Shown piece by piece: positions 21,396-30,008 of a DNA stretch of 32,046 bases. Position 1 is the stretch's first letter, and each line of letters opens with the position of its first letter. The translations under genes and the position numbers were made by a program. The notes beneath the pieces were generated by a model. It saw only the letters and a list, made by a program, of their open reading frames with translations. It had not been told where the DNA came from and did no database searches. The DNA is taken from IMG/VR virus record IMGVR_UViG_3300045136_000090, positions 1 through 32,046 of that record, one strand, 5' to 3'. This DNA is from a virus.

Positions 21396-22235
21396 ATGAA
21401 AGTCCCTGATTATCTTTTAAACATAGAAGACCTTTCAACGATAGAAGTTAAATCCGATCCCGTTGAGAAACTTCAATCTGAAAGAGCGATTATACATTAT
21501 ATTTCTACTAAAGATTTAGATAGACAAAGAGAGATTGTAAATCCAGACGGAATGGATGCAAAAGAATTTAATAAAACAGCCAAATCGGTGTGGTATAATC
21601 ATAATTACAAATACGACCCGAATGCTTTACCGATAGGAAGAAACCAATGGCTTAAAAAGAAAGAAGACGGAATTTTAGCCAAGACTGAATTTGCTTCGCA
21701 TAGTTTTGCTGATGACATTTACAGATTACACGCTGACGGGTTTATCTCAACCTGGTCAATAGGTATTGCACCTGTTAAAAACGAAAAAGGTGCAATCAAA
21801 GAAGGCTCATTAGAATACGACGACAAAAAGAATATTGTTAAATGGAACGAATGGCGTTTAATGGAATACTCCTCAGCACCAATACCGGCTAATGTTTACG
21901 CTGGAGATGTTCTAAAGAGTTTAATAAATTACGAACTTAAATCCACAGAGGCAAAGAATATGGTTGAGAACGCTTATCTTAAATCTGTTATCGAAGAACA
22001 ATTAAAATCTTTCAATAGTAGATTAGAAGAAATTTATGAGTTAGTGAAAAACAAATCAGAGCTGGATATTCTATCCTTGATAGAATCCAATGAAAGAGAA
22101 ATCTCTGAGATTAAATCTAAAATTTCAGAATTAACAAAGAAATTAGAAAAACCAGAGGCATTAGGTAATCCTGAACAATTCAAAAAAATAAGTTCGGAGA
22201 TTATTGGAGATGTCTTAAAGAAGTATAAAAAATAA
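21396..22235 (+). CDS. HK97-type prohead protease, with scaffold-like C-terminus
   Basis: The first 185 residues match caudoviral prohead proteases: KDLDRQREIVNPDGMD, SVWYNHNYK with the catalytic His, HADGFISTWSIGI with the catalytic Ser and EWRLMEYSSAPIPAN. Residues 190-279 form long acidic/basic heptads (VIEEQLKSFNSRLEEIYELV ... ISELTKKLEKPE), a coiled coil that could act as an internal scaffold. It processes the capsid precursor during head maturation. The start overlaps the end of the portal gene region by one spacer base. No separate scaffold gene is seen, supporting a dual role. Confidence 0.88.
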   Translation: MKVPDYLLNIEDLSTIEVKSDPVEKLQSERAIIHYISTKDLDRQREIVNPDGMDAKEFNKTAKSVWYNHNYKYDPNALPIGRNQWLKKKEDGILAKTEFASHSFADDIYRLHADGFISTWSIGIAPVKNEKGAIKEGSLEYDDKKNIVKWNEWRLMEYSSAPIPANVYAGDVLKSLINYELKSTEAKNMVENAYLKSVIEEQLKSFNSRLEEIYELVKNKSELDILSLIESNEREISEIKSKISELTKKLEKPEALGNPEQFKKISSEIIGDVLKKYKK

Positions 22236-22257
22236 ACTTTAAAAAAGGAGAATGAAA

Positions 22258-23364
22258 ATGGACGCACCACAAGTTTTGCAAGTAACCCGTGAAGATTTAC
22301 AAAAACACACGGAAGAAATAGTAGTCAATTTAGAAACTAAATTTGACGAAAAACTGAAATCATTCGATTCAAAATTCGATGAGTTCAAAAAACAAATAAT
22401 GCCAGCAGAGAAACCTGACCCAAATCTTATAATGGGTAAAACTCTTTATCAGCTGGCAAGAACAAAAACACTTGACCCGCAAGATGAAACAGCCGCCGCT
22501 GATGGTGGATACCTTGTACCTAATGTTACCGCCGCTGAGATACTCAGACTTATGGAAGATTACGGTCAGGCAAGACAATTTATGAGATTGTTCCCGATGG
22601 GTCAAGCCAAAACTGTTAAACTGCCTAAGAAATTAACAGGCGTTACAGTTTCCCGTGTTGGTGAAAATGCTGTTATACCTGATACTAAGGCTACATTATC
22701 TGAATTGACTTTGACAGCTTCTAAAGCCGCTTGTATAGTAGCAATGTCAAGTGAATTAGACGAAGATTCAATAGTTGACTTCGGTGCTTATATAAATGAA
22801 TTAGTCGCCGAAGCATTCGGAACTGAAGAAGATTCACAATATTTCGCTGGCACAGGTTTACCGTTTACAGGATTGTTTAATGCATCAAGTACTTATGGAA
22901 ACGAAGTAACTGTCGCAAATGCCGGTGCAATTACTTATGATAAACTTGTAGATTGTGTAAGAGGCATAAAAGAAAGCTACATAAGAGGTGCTTCTTGGTT
23001 TATGCACAGAACTGTTTACGCACAGATTGAGAAGATAAAGGATAGTGCATATAATCCTATTTTCGTAAACGGTGGCGACCCGACAAGGACAACATTATTC
23101 GGTTTCCCCGTTGTTTTAGTTGAAGCCGCACCAAATGCATCTACTTCAACGGCTAATATGCCTTTGATTGTACTTGGTAATTTAAAGAACTCAATCATAG
23201 GTGTAAAGAGACAACTAACTGTTAAGCTCTTGTCAGAAGCCACTGTTGATGGCGTGAACCTTGCCGAGAACGATTTAATTGGTTTCAGATTCACCAAACG
23301 AGATGCATTCAATATAGGTCTGCCAGAGGCTTATTCAGTAATTAAGATTGCTTCAGGCGGTTAA
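22258..23364 (+). CDS. Major capsid protein, HK97 fold
   Basis: The start ATG 22258 has AAGGAG at the right distance; ATG 22252 is too close to it. The 368-residue protein has an N-terminal helical delta region (VTREDLQKHTEEIVVNLETK ... FDEFKKQ). The fold core shows DGGYLVPNVTAAEILRLMED, GENAVIPDTKATLSELTLTA and KAACIVAMSSELDEDS. GLFNAS and WFMHRTVYAQIEKIKD follow, as in Phage_capsid. The N-terminal segment up to about residue 75 is probably removed by the protease encoded upstream. It forms the icosahedral shell. Confidence 0.95.
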   Translation: MDAPQVLQVTREDLQKHTEEIVVNLETKFDEKLKSFDSKFDEFKKQIMPAEKPDPNLIMGKTLYQLARTKTLDPQDETAAADGGYLVPNVTAAEILRLMEDYGQARQFMRLFPMGQAKTVKLPKKLTGVTVSRVGENAVIPDTKATLSELTLTASKAACIVAMSSELDEDSIVDFGAYINELVAEAFGTEEDSQYFAGTGLPFTGLFNASSTYGNEVTVANAGAITYDKLVDCVRGIKESYIRGASWFMHRTVYAQIEKIKDSAYNPIFVNGGDPTRTTLFGFPVVLVEAAPNASTSTANMPLIVLGNLKNSIIGVKRQLTVKLLSEATVDGVNLAENDLIGFRFTKRDAFNIGLPEAYSVIKIASGG

Positions 23365-23549
23365 TGAGAAATTCTATCAGAAAACATAAAAGGGGCGAAA
23401 GCCCCTTATATTTAGTCGAAGTCAAAAAAGACTTTGGAGAATTTTCTCAAGGAGATAAAATAATACTTAGTCCAGAGGAATTTGAAAGATGGCGAAAAAA
23501 CCTAAAACTAATAAAAAGAATAAACGAAGATGTTAGTATTATTAAATGA
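23364..23549 (+). CDS. Small basic head protein, overlapping connector gene
   Basis: A 61-residue basic protein (MRNSIRKHKRGESPLYLVEV ... RWRKNLKLIKRI). It starts at TAATG of the capsid gene and ends 20 bases inside the connector gene. A GAAA-capped hairpin lies within codons 9-15. Small proteins after the capsid gene may be decoration or completion proteins; no family is recognised. Confidence 0.55.
   Translation: MRNSIRKHKRGESPLYLVEVKKDFGEFSQGDKIILSPEEFERWRKNLKLIKRINEDVSIIK
23390..23407 (+). terminator. GNRA-capped hairpin just after capsid gene
   Basis: AAGGGGC (23390-23396), GAAA loop (23397-23400) and GCCCCTT (23401-23407) form a perfect 7-bp stem with a very stable tetraloop. ATATTTAG follows. 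It lies 26 bases past the capsid stop, inside a small frame. It could act as a partial terminator or 3' stability element that raises capsid mRNA relative to downstream genes. Confidence 0.6.
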
Positions 23550-24111
23550 CTACAAAGAAATCCTTAAAATCGAGGGTTCTGATGAAGACGAGTTCATAGG
23601 CATTCTCGCTGAGGAAGTGGAAACTTTAGTTAAGAACTCTCTGAACCGTGAACTTGAGTTAAAGAACTATGTGGAATACTACAACGGAACAGGGAGTGGT
23701 TATCTTGTGTTAAATGCTTTCCCTATCCAATCCGTTAGCAAGATAGAAGTCTATGAAGGTATTGACGGTTCTAATCAGGAAGTCTGGACTGAATTAGTCT
23801 TGGGGACTGATTACGACAGACTTGTGGTTTATAACGACTATGCGATTTACCTCGATGGATATACCTTTGTAGAAGGAATAAAGAATTATAGATTAACTTA
23901 TTCAGCCGGATATGAAGAATGCCCTTTGGACATTCAGAATGCTTGTAAGAAAATAATGAAAATAGCTTACGATGAATTAAAGAAATCAGATTCAGTAGGG
24001 GTTGCTTCTCTATCGCAGAACTCTAATTTTTCAAGGAATATATCGTTTGACAAAGACGATGTAAAAAGAATCCTTGATAGTATTTCTTTTTACAGGAGTA
24101 TAAATATCTGA
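23530..24111 (+). CDS. Head-tail connector protein (gp6-like)
   Basis: The 193-residue protein begins LLNDYKEILKIEGSDEDEFIGILAEEVETLVKNSLNREL, the helical start typical of gp6-like connectors. It continues YYNGTGSGYLVLNAFPIQSVSKIEVYEG and LTYSAGYEECPLDIQNACKKI, also matching that family. It forms a ring under the portal to receive the tail. It overlaps the preceding gene by 20 bases and the next by one (TGATG). Confidence 0.88.
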   Translation: MLVLLNDYKEILKIEGSDEDEFIGILAEEVETLVKNSLNRELELKNYVEYYNGTGSGYLVLNAFPIQSVSKIEVYEGIDGSNQEVWTELVLGTDYDRLVVYNDYAIYLDGYTFVEGIKNYRLTYSAGYEECPLDIQNACKKIMKIAYDELKKSDSVGVASLSQNSNFSRNISFDKDDVKRILDSISFYRSINI

Positions 24112-24623
24112 TGGCTTTAACTAAACAAGCATTTTTAGACTTAGGGAATAGAATCCTGGACTACATCGGAGAACGAACTCAGAATTATATGAGATTCGGA
24201 GGCGAAGCACCTATACCCGATATGGTAACAAATAGAACAGGGAGACTATTTAAGTCCCTTATGGGTATAGATAGTTCTGAGGCAATCCGTAAAGTGGAAT
24301 CGTTTGCAGATTCTATGATCTTGACGATAGGCACTCAAGTTCCTTACGCCGCACTTTTAGAAAAAGGTGGTGTAAGAGCGGTAACGGATAAAATGCGAAG
24401 GTTCTTTTGGGCTAAATACTTCGAGACTCGTGGAGAAAATCCAATGTGGTCGGCTTTGAGGTTTAAAAGTTCTATCGTATATCCGCCAAGACCTTATCTG
24501 AGACCTGCGGTAGAAGAATCAGTCCCTAAAGCTAAGGAAATGGTTTATGAGATGATTAAAAGAGAAGTCCAGATAAGTTTTCAGGAATCTATCAAAGGTG
24601 AAATGAAGGCGAAGCCGTTATGA
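24111..24623 (+). CDS. Tail completion/virion morphogenesis protein
   Basis: The 170-residue protein contains NRTGRLFKSL, VPYAALLEKGGVR, MRRFFWAKYFET and PPRPYLRPAVEES. The last motif is a hallmark of virion morphogenesis (gpG-like) and HK97 gp10-like proteins of head completion or tail joining. Its order after the gp6-like connector fits gp10/gp8 positions. It is coupled by TGATG to the connector and by ATGA to the next gene. Confidence 0.8.
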   Translation: MALTKQAFLDLGNRILDYIGERTQNYMRFGGEAPIPDMVTNRTGRLFKSLMGIDSSEAIRKVESFADSMILTIGTQVPYAALLEKGGVRAVTDKMRRFFWAKYFETRGENPMWSALRFKSSIVYPPRPYLRPAVEESVPKAKEMVYEMIKREVQISFQESIKGEMKAKPL

Positions 24624-25036
24624 GAATAGATTTATTACAAGCATTAGAAGCAGATTTTAATCTTACAGGGATTAAGAAGGTTTGGAGATATTTTCCCGAC
24701 CCCGTTTCAATCCCTGAGAGTTCTTACCCTTGTATTTATGTTGCATTTGGGACTGAGAAAGGTATATTTTCACCCGAAGGGACTTCTTTATATGAAGTTC
24801 CTGTGGTTTTGGTATGCTTTATCAAAGCCCCGACTGACAGTAAAAACGAGGGTTTACTGAGAAACGAAGCGGAGAGCTGGTTGCATAAATTTAAGAATGT
24901 CCAATTCAACAACTTAAAACTTGTTGAAGAAGCGGTTTCTATTGAATACATAACCGGGACACCTTATTTGAATGATTTACCGGACAACAAAGCGTTTTTA
25001 ATACTCGAATTTAACTTAACATACAAAGGAGAATAA
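24620..25036 (+). CDS. Tail terminator-like protein
   Basis: The 138-residue protein has an alpha/beta layout: LLQALEADFNLTGIKKVWRY, PCIYVAFGTEK, VPVVLVCFIKAP, EAESWLHKFKN, KAFLILEFNLTY. The last strand pattern and the position between completion and major tail genes are those of gpU/DUF3168-like tail terminators. These cap the tail tube and join it to the head. Direct sequence motifs are weak, so the role rests mostly on synteny. Confidence 0.6.
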   Translation: MRIDLLQALEADFNLTGIKKVWRYFPDPVSIPESSYPCIYVAFGTEKGIFSPEGTSLYEVPVVLVCFIKAPTDSKNEGLLRNEAESWLHKFKNVQFNNLKLVEEAVSIEYITGTPYLNDLPDNKAFLILEFNLTYKGE

Positions 25037-25038
25037 AT

Positions 25039-25581
25039 ATGGCATCTGTAAACTTAAAAGATGTAGGCGGTGTAGTCAAACACGGCGGAGGCGTTCTAAG
25101 AGTAATAGAATGCAACGACAGCGGAACGCTGACGGGTTCGGATTACACCGATTTAGGATATATTGAAGTTACTGAAGTTTACGACACCACTGATGAAGAA
25201 AAAGTCTTCGATGAAACAGGGAAAATCATCCGGAGAAACGAAGGCAATCGTGATGTTGGAATAAATGTAACTTTAATGCAAACCAATAAAGAGGTGATAG
25301 ATTTTATTAAAGGTGCAAGAAATAAATTCTATACTCTTTATTATAAAATGTCAAAAACAGGCGATGTAAATACTAAAACACAAGAACTGTTTGCAGGAAT
25401 ATGCACCATAAATCCTTCATTTAAGATTTCATCGGGACAGAAGAAAATCCCGGTTACAATACAGTTTTTACCGAATGAAACAGCGATTACAATCACTGCC
25501 CCAAATACTTTATTCGGTGCTGTTGCAACGGCTAATGTTTCAATCCCTGCAAACGCATATTATTCAATAGTGGAGACATAA
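25039..25581 (+). CDS. Major tail (tube) protein
   Basis: The 180-residue protein is beta-rich: LGYIEVTEVYDTTDEEKVFDE, VGINVTLMQTNKEVIDFIKG, ARNKFYTLYYKM, FKISSGQKKIPVTIQFLPN. The arrangement fits siphovirus tail-tube proteins, which polymerise into hexameric rings. It has the strongest RBS in the tail block (AAAGGAGAATAAAT) and precedes the tail assembly chaperone gene. The assignment is supported by gene order. Confidence 0.75.
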   Translation: MASVNLKDVGGVVKHGGGVLRVIECNDSGTLTGSDYTDLGYIEVTEVYDTTDEEKVFDETGKIIRRNEGNRDVGINVTLMQTNKEVIDFIKGARNKFYTLYYKMSKTGDVNTKTQELFAGICTINPSFKISSGQKKIPVTIQFLPNETAITITAPNTLFGAVATANVSIPANAYYSIVET

Positions 25582-25584
25582 TTT

Positions 25585-25860
25585 ATGTTTAAACTAAGTG
25601 AAGGATTAGAATTAGAACTAAGACCGAAGATAACCCCGAAGATACTAAAAGAACTTAAATCTTTGGGGTTGCTTCAGGAAAGTGACGGTGCTAAAATTCT
25701 GACGCAAATGATGGAAATATACACTGATGACGAAAGGTTTAAAAAACTTGTTGACTGTATGTTTGTAGTCGAAGGCAAGACTATAAACTATGAAGAAATA
25801 GATTTAAGCCAGATATTCCTTGCGTATCAGGATTTTTTTCTGAAGTTAGTCGGGAAATAA
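25585..25860 (+). CDS. Tail assembly chaperone, short form (gpG-like)
   Basis: The 91-residue helical, acidic protein (ITPKILKELKSLGLLQESDG ... LSQIFLAYQDFFLKLVGK) lies between major tail and tape-measure genes, the canonical position of gpG. A slippery T TTT TTT lies six codons before its stop, allowing ribosomes to make the longer form. Chaperone binds the tape measure during tail assembly. No direct family motif is seen, but gene order and frameshift together are convincing. Confidence 0.78.
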   Translation: MFKLSEGLELELRPKITPKILKELKSLGLLQESDGAKILTQMMEIYTDDERFKKLVDCMFVVEGKTINYEEIDLSQIFLAYQDFFLKLVGK

Positions 25861-26105
25861 TCTTAGCAAAAGAAATTCTCGACGATTTTTCGCAATACGA
25901 GCCAAGTGGAGGCAGAGTAGCGATGGCTGTCTTATCAACGCTTGACGAAAAATATGAAATAGATTACTTGGTCTTTTCGGCTTCAGAAAACCTCATAGAA
26001 GAAGAATATGCTTGGAATATGCGATACTCAGATGTTATAAAACGATTGATGTTCCGTAAATTAAACAATTTCATTCAGGAACAAGAATTAGACAAAGGTA
26101 AATAA
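25585..26105 (+). CDS. Tail assembly chaperone, frameshifted long form (gpGT-like)
   Basis: After the slippery site 25833-25839, a -1 shift continues in an open frame to TAA 26103-26105. This gives about 173 residues: 85 from the first frame, then SEVSREIILAKEILDDFSQ onward through DEKYEIDYLVFSASENL to DKGK. No stop codon occurs in the new frame between the site and ATG 25923, so the apparent second gene is probably only the T part. Its stop overlaps the tape-measure ATG (TAATG). The long form normally contacts the tail tube, the short form the tape measure. Confidence 0.82.
25833..25839 (+). promoter_or_regulatory. Programmed -1 ribosomal frameshift site
   Basis: In the chaperone frame the codons read GAT TTT TTT CTG, giving the heptamer T TTT TTT, a proper X XXY YYZ slippery sequence. 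It lies just before the zero-frame stop, and the -1 frame is open for 88 more codons. Confidence 0.82.
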
Positions 26106-27748
26106 TGGATAATTTTAGTTTTTCGGTAAAAATAGACGGCGTTGATACCATAATAACTTCTGTTGCCGAAGCGAATAAAAAAATAAGAGAACTTACCAAG
26201 CAGTTCGTTGACTTAACAGTTGCAGGCAAAGACGCTTCGCAAACACTTGCTACACTTAATAAAACGCTTGAAATTAAAAATAATTTAATCAGCGTTCAAA
26301 GCGGGTTTGTAAATCTTAATAAATCTATAAATACATCTCAAACCGCTTCTGCTAACGCCGCACAAGCGTTATTGAATTTAAATTATGTCGTAAGAGACTC
26401 ACCTTACTTCTTTAATAACTTCGCTCTCGGTGTAATGGCGGTGGGTAACAACATCAACCCGCTGATAGACAGTTTTACAAGATTAAGAATGGAAGCAGGT
26501 GAGAAAGCCGTATCTGCATTTACTTTACTCAAACAAGCATTAGTTGGTGGCGCAGGCATATCAATAGCATTCTCGGTATTAGTCTCTGCAATTCAGGCAT
26601 TCGTATTCTGGCAATCACACGCTAAAGAAAAGACTGAGGATTTGACTAAGGCGATAGACGAACAAAAAAAATCTTTAGAACAATTATCCGACAGACAAAT
26701 CAGGAATATGACGGTTGAGTATGATATTAAAGTAAGTGAAATGCTCGCCGAAGCAAGGGCTAAGATGAAAAGAGAGCAGGACTTATACCAAGAAAAAATA
26801 AAACAAAGCAGATACAATTTTCAATTAACCGCACCGTCAGAAAATATAGAAGATTATTTATCAGGCAAGCAAAAAGAACAGTTAGCCCAATATCGTGAGA
26901 TGATACAATACCTGAGAATGTATTTGATGACCAGAGGCGACATTGAAAGAAAAGAAGCAGAGATTTTAGATTTATTGCAAAAGCAAAAACAAGTAATCGC
27001 AAATCCTGAGTTGGTTAAAGCATATGAAGATAGAATAAAAAAAATAAGAGAAGAAATTGACGCATTAAAGGGCAAATTACCAAAAGAGCCTAAAGAACCA
27101 AAAGAGAAAACTGTTAAAACTGTCGGGGCTGAAGTAATTGACGAATTATATAGTAACATAGACCGTGAGATAAGAAGTGAATATGAAAAACAAATAGCAA
27201 AATTTGAAGCGATAGGTTTGCAGTTTGACCCCGTCCAGAAATTATTTGTATTCCAATATGCTATTGAGATAGTAGAAAAAAGAAGAAAACTTGAAGGAAT
27301 GCAAATGAGGGCAAACGAACTCCCATTTGTAGGAGGGCGTGAACTTCCCGAAGATGTTAAAAAGAGACTTGAAGGATATAAAGAAAGAGACGCACTTGAA
27401 GCTATGGATGAAGCCAAAAGAAAAGAAATGGCTTTAGCCCAAGCATCAAATATTGTTGGCGACTCGTTAATGTCTGCTTTTAATAAAGGAAGATTTGCAC
27501 TTGACGAATTTATTCAATCCTTAACGCTTGCTATTGCTAAAATGTTTATACTTCAAGGTATTGCTTATTTATTCGGGCAACCAAGTCTTTTTGGAAATGT
27601 TACTAAAGCAGGTGCGGCTGGAGCTGTATCTGGAGGTATGCCTAAAATAAATGTCAATGTAGGTGGCTCAATGAAAATGAACGGCAGAGAATTTGTGGTT
27701 CAATTCAAAAGAATAGAAAACTCTATGAACAGGGTTCTTGTAGGATGA
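26105..27748 (+). CDS. Tape measure protein
   Basis: The 547-residue protein has a coiled-coil N-terminus, a hydrophobic segment (FTLLKQALVGGAGISIAFSVLVSAIQAFVFW, about 139-169) and a Lys/Glu-rich helical middle with heptads. Near the C-terminus SNIVGDSLMSAFNKGRFALDEFIQSLTLAIAKMFILQGIAYLFG resembles the end of lambda-H-like tape measures. It sets tail length and reaches into the host membrane. By the rule of about 0.15 nm per residue it predicts a tail near 80 nm, a short siphovirus tail. It overlaps the next gene by ATGA. Confidence 0.85.
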   Translation: MDNFSFSVKIDGVDTIITSVAEANKKIRELTKQFVDLTVAGKDASQTLATLNKTLEIKNNLISVQSGFVNLNKSINTSQTASANAAQALLNLNYVVRDSPYFFNNFALGVMAVGNNINPLIDSFTRLRMEAGEKAVSAFTLLKQALVGGAGISIAFSVLVSAIQAFVFWQSHAKEKTEDLTKAIDEQKKSLEQLSDRQIRNMTVEYDIKVSEMLAEARAKMKREQDLYQEKIKQSRYNFQLTAPSENIEDYLSGKQKEQLAQYREMIQYLRMYLMTRGDIERKEAEILDLLQKQKQVIANPELVKAYEDRIKKIREEIDALKGKLPKEPKEPKEKTVKTVGAEVIDELYSNIDREIRSEYEKQIAKFEAIGLQFDPVQKLFVFQYAIEIVEKRRKLEGMQMRANELPFVGGRELPEDVKKRLEGYKERDALEAMDEAKRKEMALAQASNIVGDSLMSAFNKGRFALDEFIQSLTLAIAKMFILQGIAYLFGQPSLFGNVTKAGAAGAVSGGMPKINVNVGGSMKMNGREFVVQFKRIENSMNRVLVG

Positions 27749-29184
27749 TAACTAAAGTTTTAATACATCATTACGCTATTATCAGGAATTTAAATTCCAT
27801 ACAGGAAGTAGAGATTAGTAATTTTGATGTTACTAATTTAATCTATGAAGACATTGACATTACTCAAAGACTTGAATACAGCGAGATATTCGAGCAGGCG
27901 TTATCCACTTCGGATTTTTACTTTGACAATGATTTAATTCAGGGACAAAGTTTTACAATTAAACAACTTTTAGACGACATAGCAAAACAACCAGACCATT
28001 TTGCAGGCGTGAGTGTTTTTATAAATAATGAAGAAGAACCCGAGATATGGATGAGTATTGATTTTTCGAGTATGTCTTATGATGAAGACCAAGAAATAAT
28101 CTCATTCGGGGCGGTTGATTTTCTTGCCAAATACAAAGAGCTTTGGGAAGAAAAACAACTACCTAATTTAGGTGACCCTTTGATAGGGATTACATTAAAA
28201 AGAACTAAAATATCAAATGTGCTTCAGGAAATAATAAATCAATCACCTTTATTAAGCGGATATGTTGTTAAAGTTGGAGACTTAGAGAACAAATGGATTG
28301 ACACAAGTGTTTTATGGTATTTAAACGCAACCGATAAGCCGTATAATATTTGGGAATATCTTATGATTTTACGGCGTGGTTTTATAGCATATCCTTACAT
28401 AGACAGCAAAAAGAGACTTAACTTTGTGACCATAGCAGATTACATTAAAGACAATATTTTAGAAAATAGTAAAATAGTAAATGTTTATGACAGCACATAT
28501 CCTTCTGAAGCTTATAACGCTTGCGTGGTAGGATATAGATATAACTACGAAGACGATAATTCTTGGCACTTAGATATACAATATTATGTTGGTGATGAAG
28601 TTGTCCATAGAAACCAAAGATATAGATGTATGTATGAGCATACCTCAGATATGAATACCGAACCACCGAGTTATGTTTGGGAGTGGCTTTATATTGATTA
28701 TCCTATTATTGATTTCCCTGTGAATTGGCTACCTGGAACTCCATTTGCGGTTTTAATCACTAAAGACGGCAGAGCATTTGCATTGCCTTATTACGAAAAG
28801 GCAACTCCTACTGATTGGGGAATACCTACCGTTGATGTTGAAGAACTTGTCAGGACATACGCACCGAAATATCAGAAAAGTTATTACGCTAAAGGATTTA
28901 TAGATTTAAGACCTGAAGTAAGAGTGCCTGAGAACTTTGCTCAAGATTTAGAACTTGAAGCGATGGGAATATTCGAACAAATAAAAGTATCTGATTTATA
29001 TAGATTATGCAAACCATTACTTTTAGGAAAGAACTATAAAGAAATTAAAGTAGTTTATGACGATATAAGTATAAATCTTTTAGATAGAGTAAATTACGAA
29101 AATAAATATTATATTGCAGTAGAAGTTAAAAAAAACTTAGACGCCGAAACATCTGAAATAATTTTCAGGGAATATTATGAGTAA
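27745..29184 (+). CDS. Tail-tip protein with carbohydrate-binding-like insert
   Basis: The 479-residue protein follows the tape measure, the place of distal-tail or hub proteins. Residues 273-316 (SWHLDIQYYVGDEVVHRNQRY... CMYEHTSDMN... WEW) match the pattern of the chitin-binding CBM5/12-type module: Trp, Tyr-x-x-Gly-Asp, Tyr-x-Cys, His-Thr-Ser and a final Trp. The flanking parts are beta-rich and end TSEIIFREYYE. The insert probably lets the tail tip bind host-surface glycan. The hub role is inferred from position. Confidence 0.65.
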   Translation: MITKVLIHHYAIIRNLNSIQEVEISNFDVTNLIYEDIDITQRLEYSEIFEQALSTSDFYFDNDLIQGQSFTIKQLLDDIAKQPDHFAGVSVFINNEEEPEIWMSIDFSSMSYDEDQEIISFGAVDFLAKYKELWEEKQLPNLGDPLIGITLKRTKISNVLQEIINQSPLLSGYVVKVGDLENKWIDTSVLWYLNATDKPYNIWEYLMILRRGFIAYPYIDSKKRLNFVTIADYIKDNILENSKIVNVYDSTYPSEAYNACVVGYRYNYEDDNSWHLDIQYYVGDEVVHRNQRYRCMYEHTSDMNTEPPSYVWEWLYIDYPIIDFPVNWLPGTPFAVLITKDGRAFALPYYEKATPTDWGIPTVDVEELVRTYAPKYQKSYYAKGFIDLRPEVRVPENFAQDLELEAMGIFEQIKVSDLYRLCKPLLLGKNYKEIKVVYDDISINLLDRVNYENKYYIAVEVKKNLDAETSEIIFREYYE

Positions 29185-29905
29185 TGTATTACACGGCACG
29201 GGCAAACCAAGATTTGTAGCAATTACAGACACGATAGAATACGGGACTGTTGTAACTGCAACCGCTTCTTCTGTTACGATAAATTTAACTAATTATTCAA
29301 CACTACAATCTTTAGATGAAGACAAAGGGCTTTACGGACTTTTGATTTATACAGTAAACGCTGATAATGAAGAAACCGCTGGTGCAGTAATAGGATATGC
29401 TGAATCCACGAGTATCGCAATAATAAGGTATTGGACAAATGGACTTCCAAAGGACAATGCAAATTACACGGCAAGAAACTATGTAATAGATTTACCCTAC
29501 TGTCAAAAACTTACCGAGAGATGGACGCCTGATATGGTTATAAGGAAAAGACTTAATGGTAAAATCAGGACAAAGAAAAAAGGATTTTATTACAGTGCGA
29601 CGCTTGATTACTCAAGATATATCGGTGCGGATACATTAAGCATATTGAGACCTTTATTTTCAACGAACACTAAGTCTATACTCTTTTACCCAAGAGTTGA
29701 TAACAGTAAAATATTTTATGTTGTTGATATTTCACCCGATACAGCGTTTGAACTTTATAGATTACAAAATCATCAAGGACACGGCGGGTTTATGATTGAG
29801 ATAATAGGGTTAGATAGAATACCAGAGCCGATGATGTATAATCCACTTTTAGTGACAGAAGGTTATGGATACAATTATGGAACTGATTATGGCATTGGAT
29901 TATAA
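29177..29905 (+). CDS. Tail-tip/baseplate protein
   Basis: The 242-residue beta-rich protein starts inside the preceding gene (ATGAGTAA). It has RWTPDMVIRKRLNGKIRTKKKGFYYSATLDYS in the middle and ends in a Gly/Tyr-rich tail (GYGYNYGTDYGIGL). The Gly/Tyr end looks flexible, perhaps a linker to fibres. No family is recognised. Position suggests a baseplate or tail-tip component. A 103-base gap follows with only a weak 4-bp hairpin. Confidence 0.55.
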   Translation: MSNVLHGTGKPRFVAITDTIEYGTVVTATASSVTINLTNYSTLQSLDEDKGLYGLLIYTVNADNEETAGAVIGYAESTSIAIIRYWTNGLPKDNANYTARNYVIDLPYCQKLTERWTPDMVIRKRLNGKIRTKKKGFYYSATLDYSRYIGADTLSILRPLFSTNTKSILFYPRVDNSKIFYVVDISPDTAFELYRLQNHQGHGGFMIEIIGLDRIPEPMMYNPLLVTEGYGYNYGTDYGIGL

Positions 29906-30008
29906 TGATACAGTTCTCTTAAAATGAGACATATTTAGATTTACAGAGTATTAAAATTCAACAAAAATAAATAAATTAAAGGCATAAATTTTGATTAAAG
30001 GTGGCGAA

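Noticed and set aside
26854-27417. Long open frame antisense to the tape measure gene
   Set aside because: Low-complexity Ser/Leu-rich product, a shadow of the Lys/Glu-rich codons of the real gene; no RBS or independent context.
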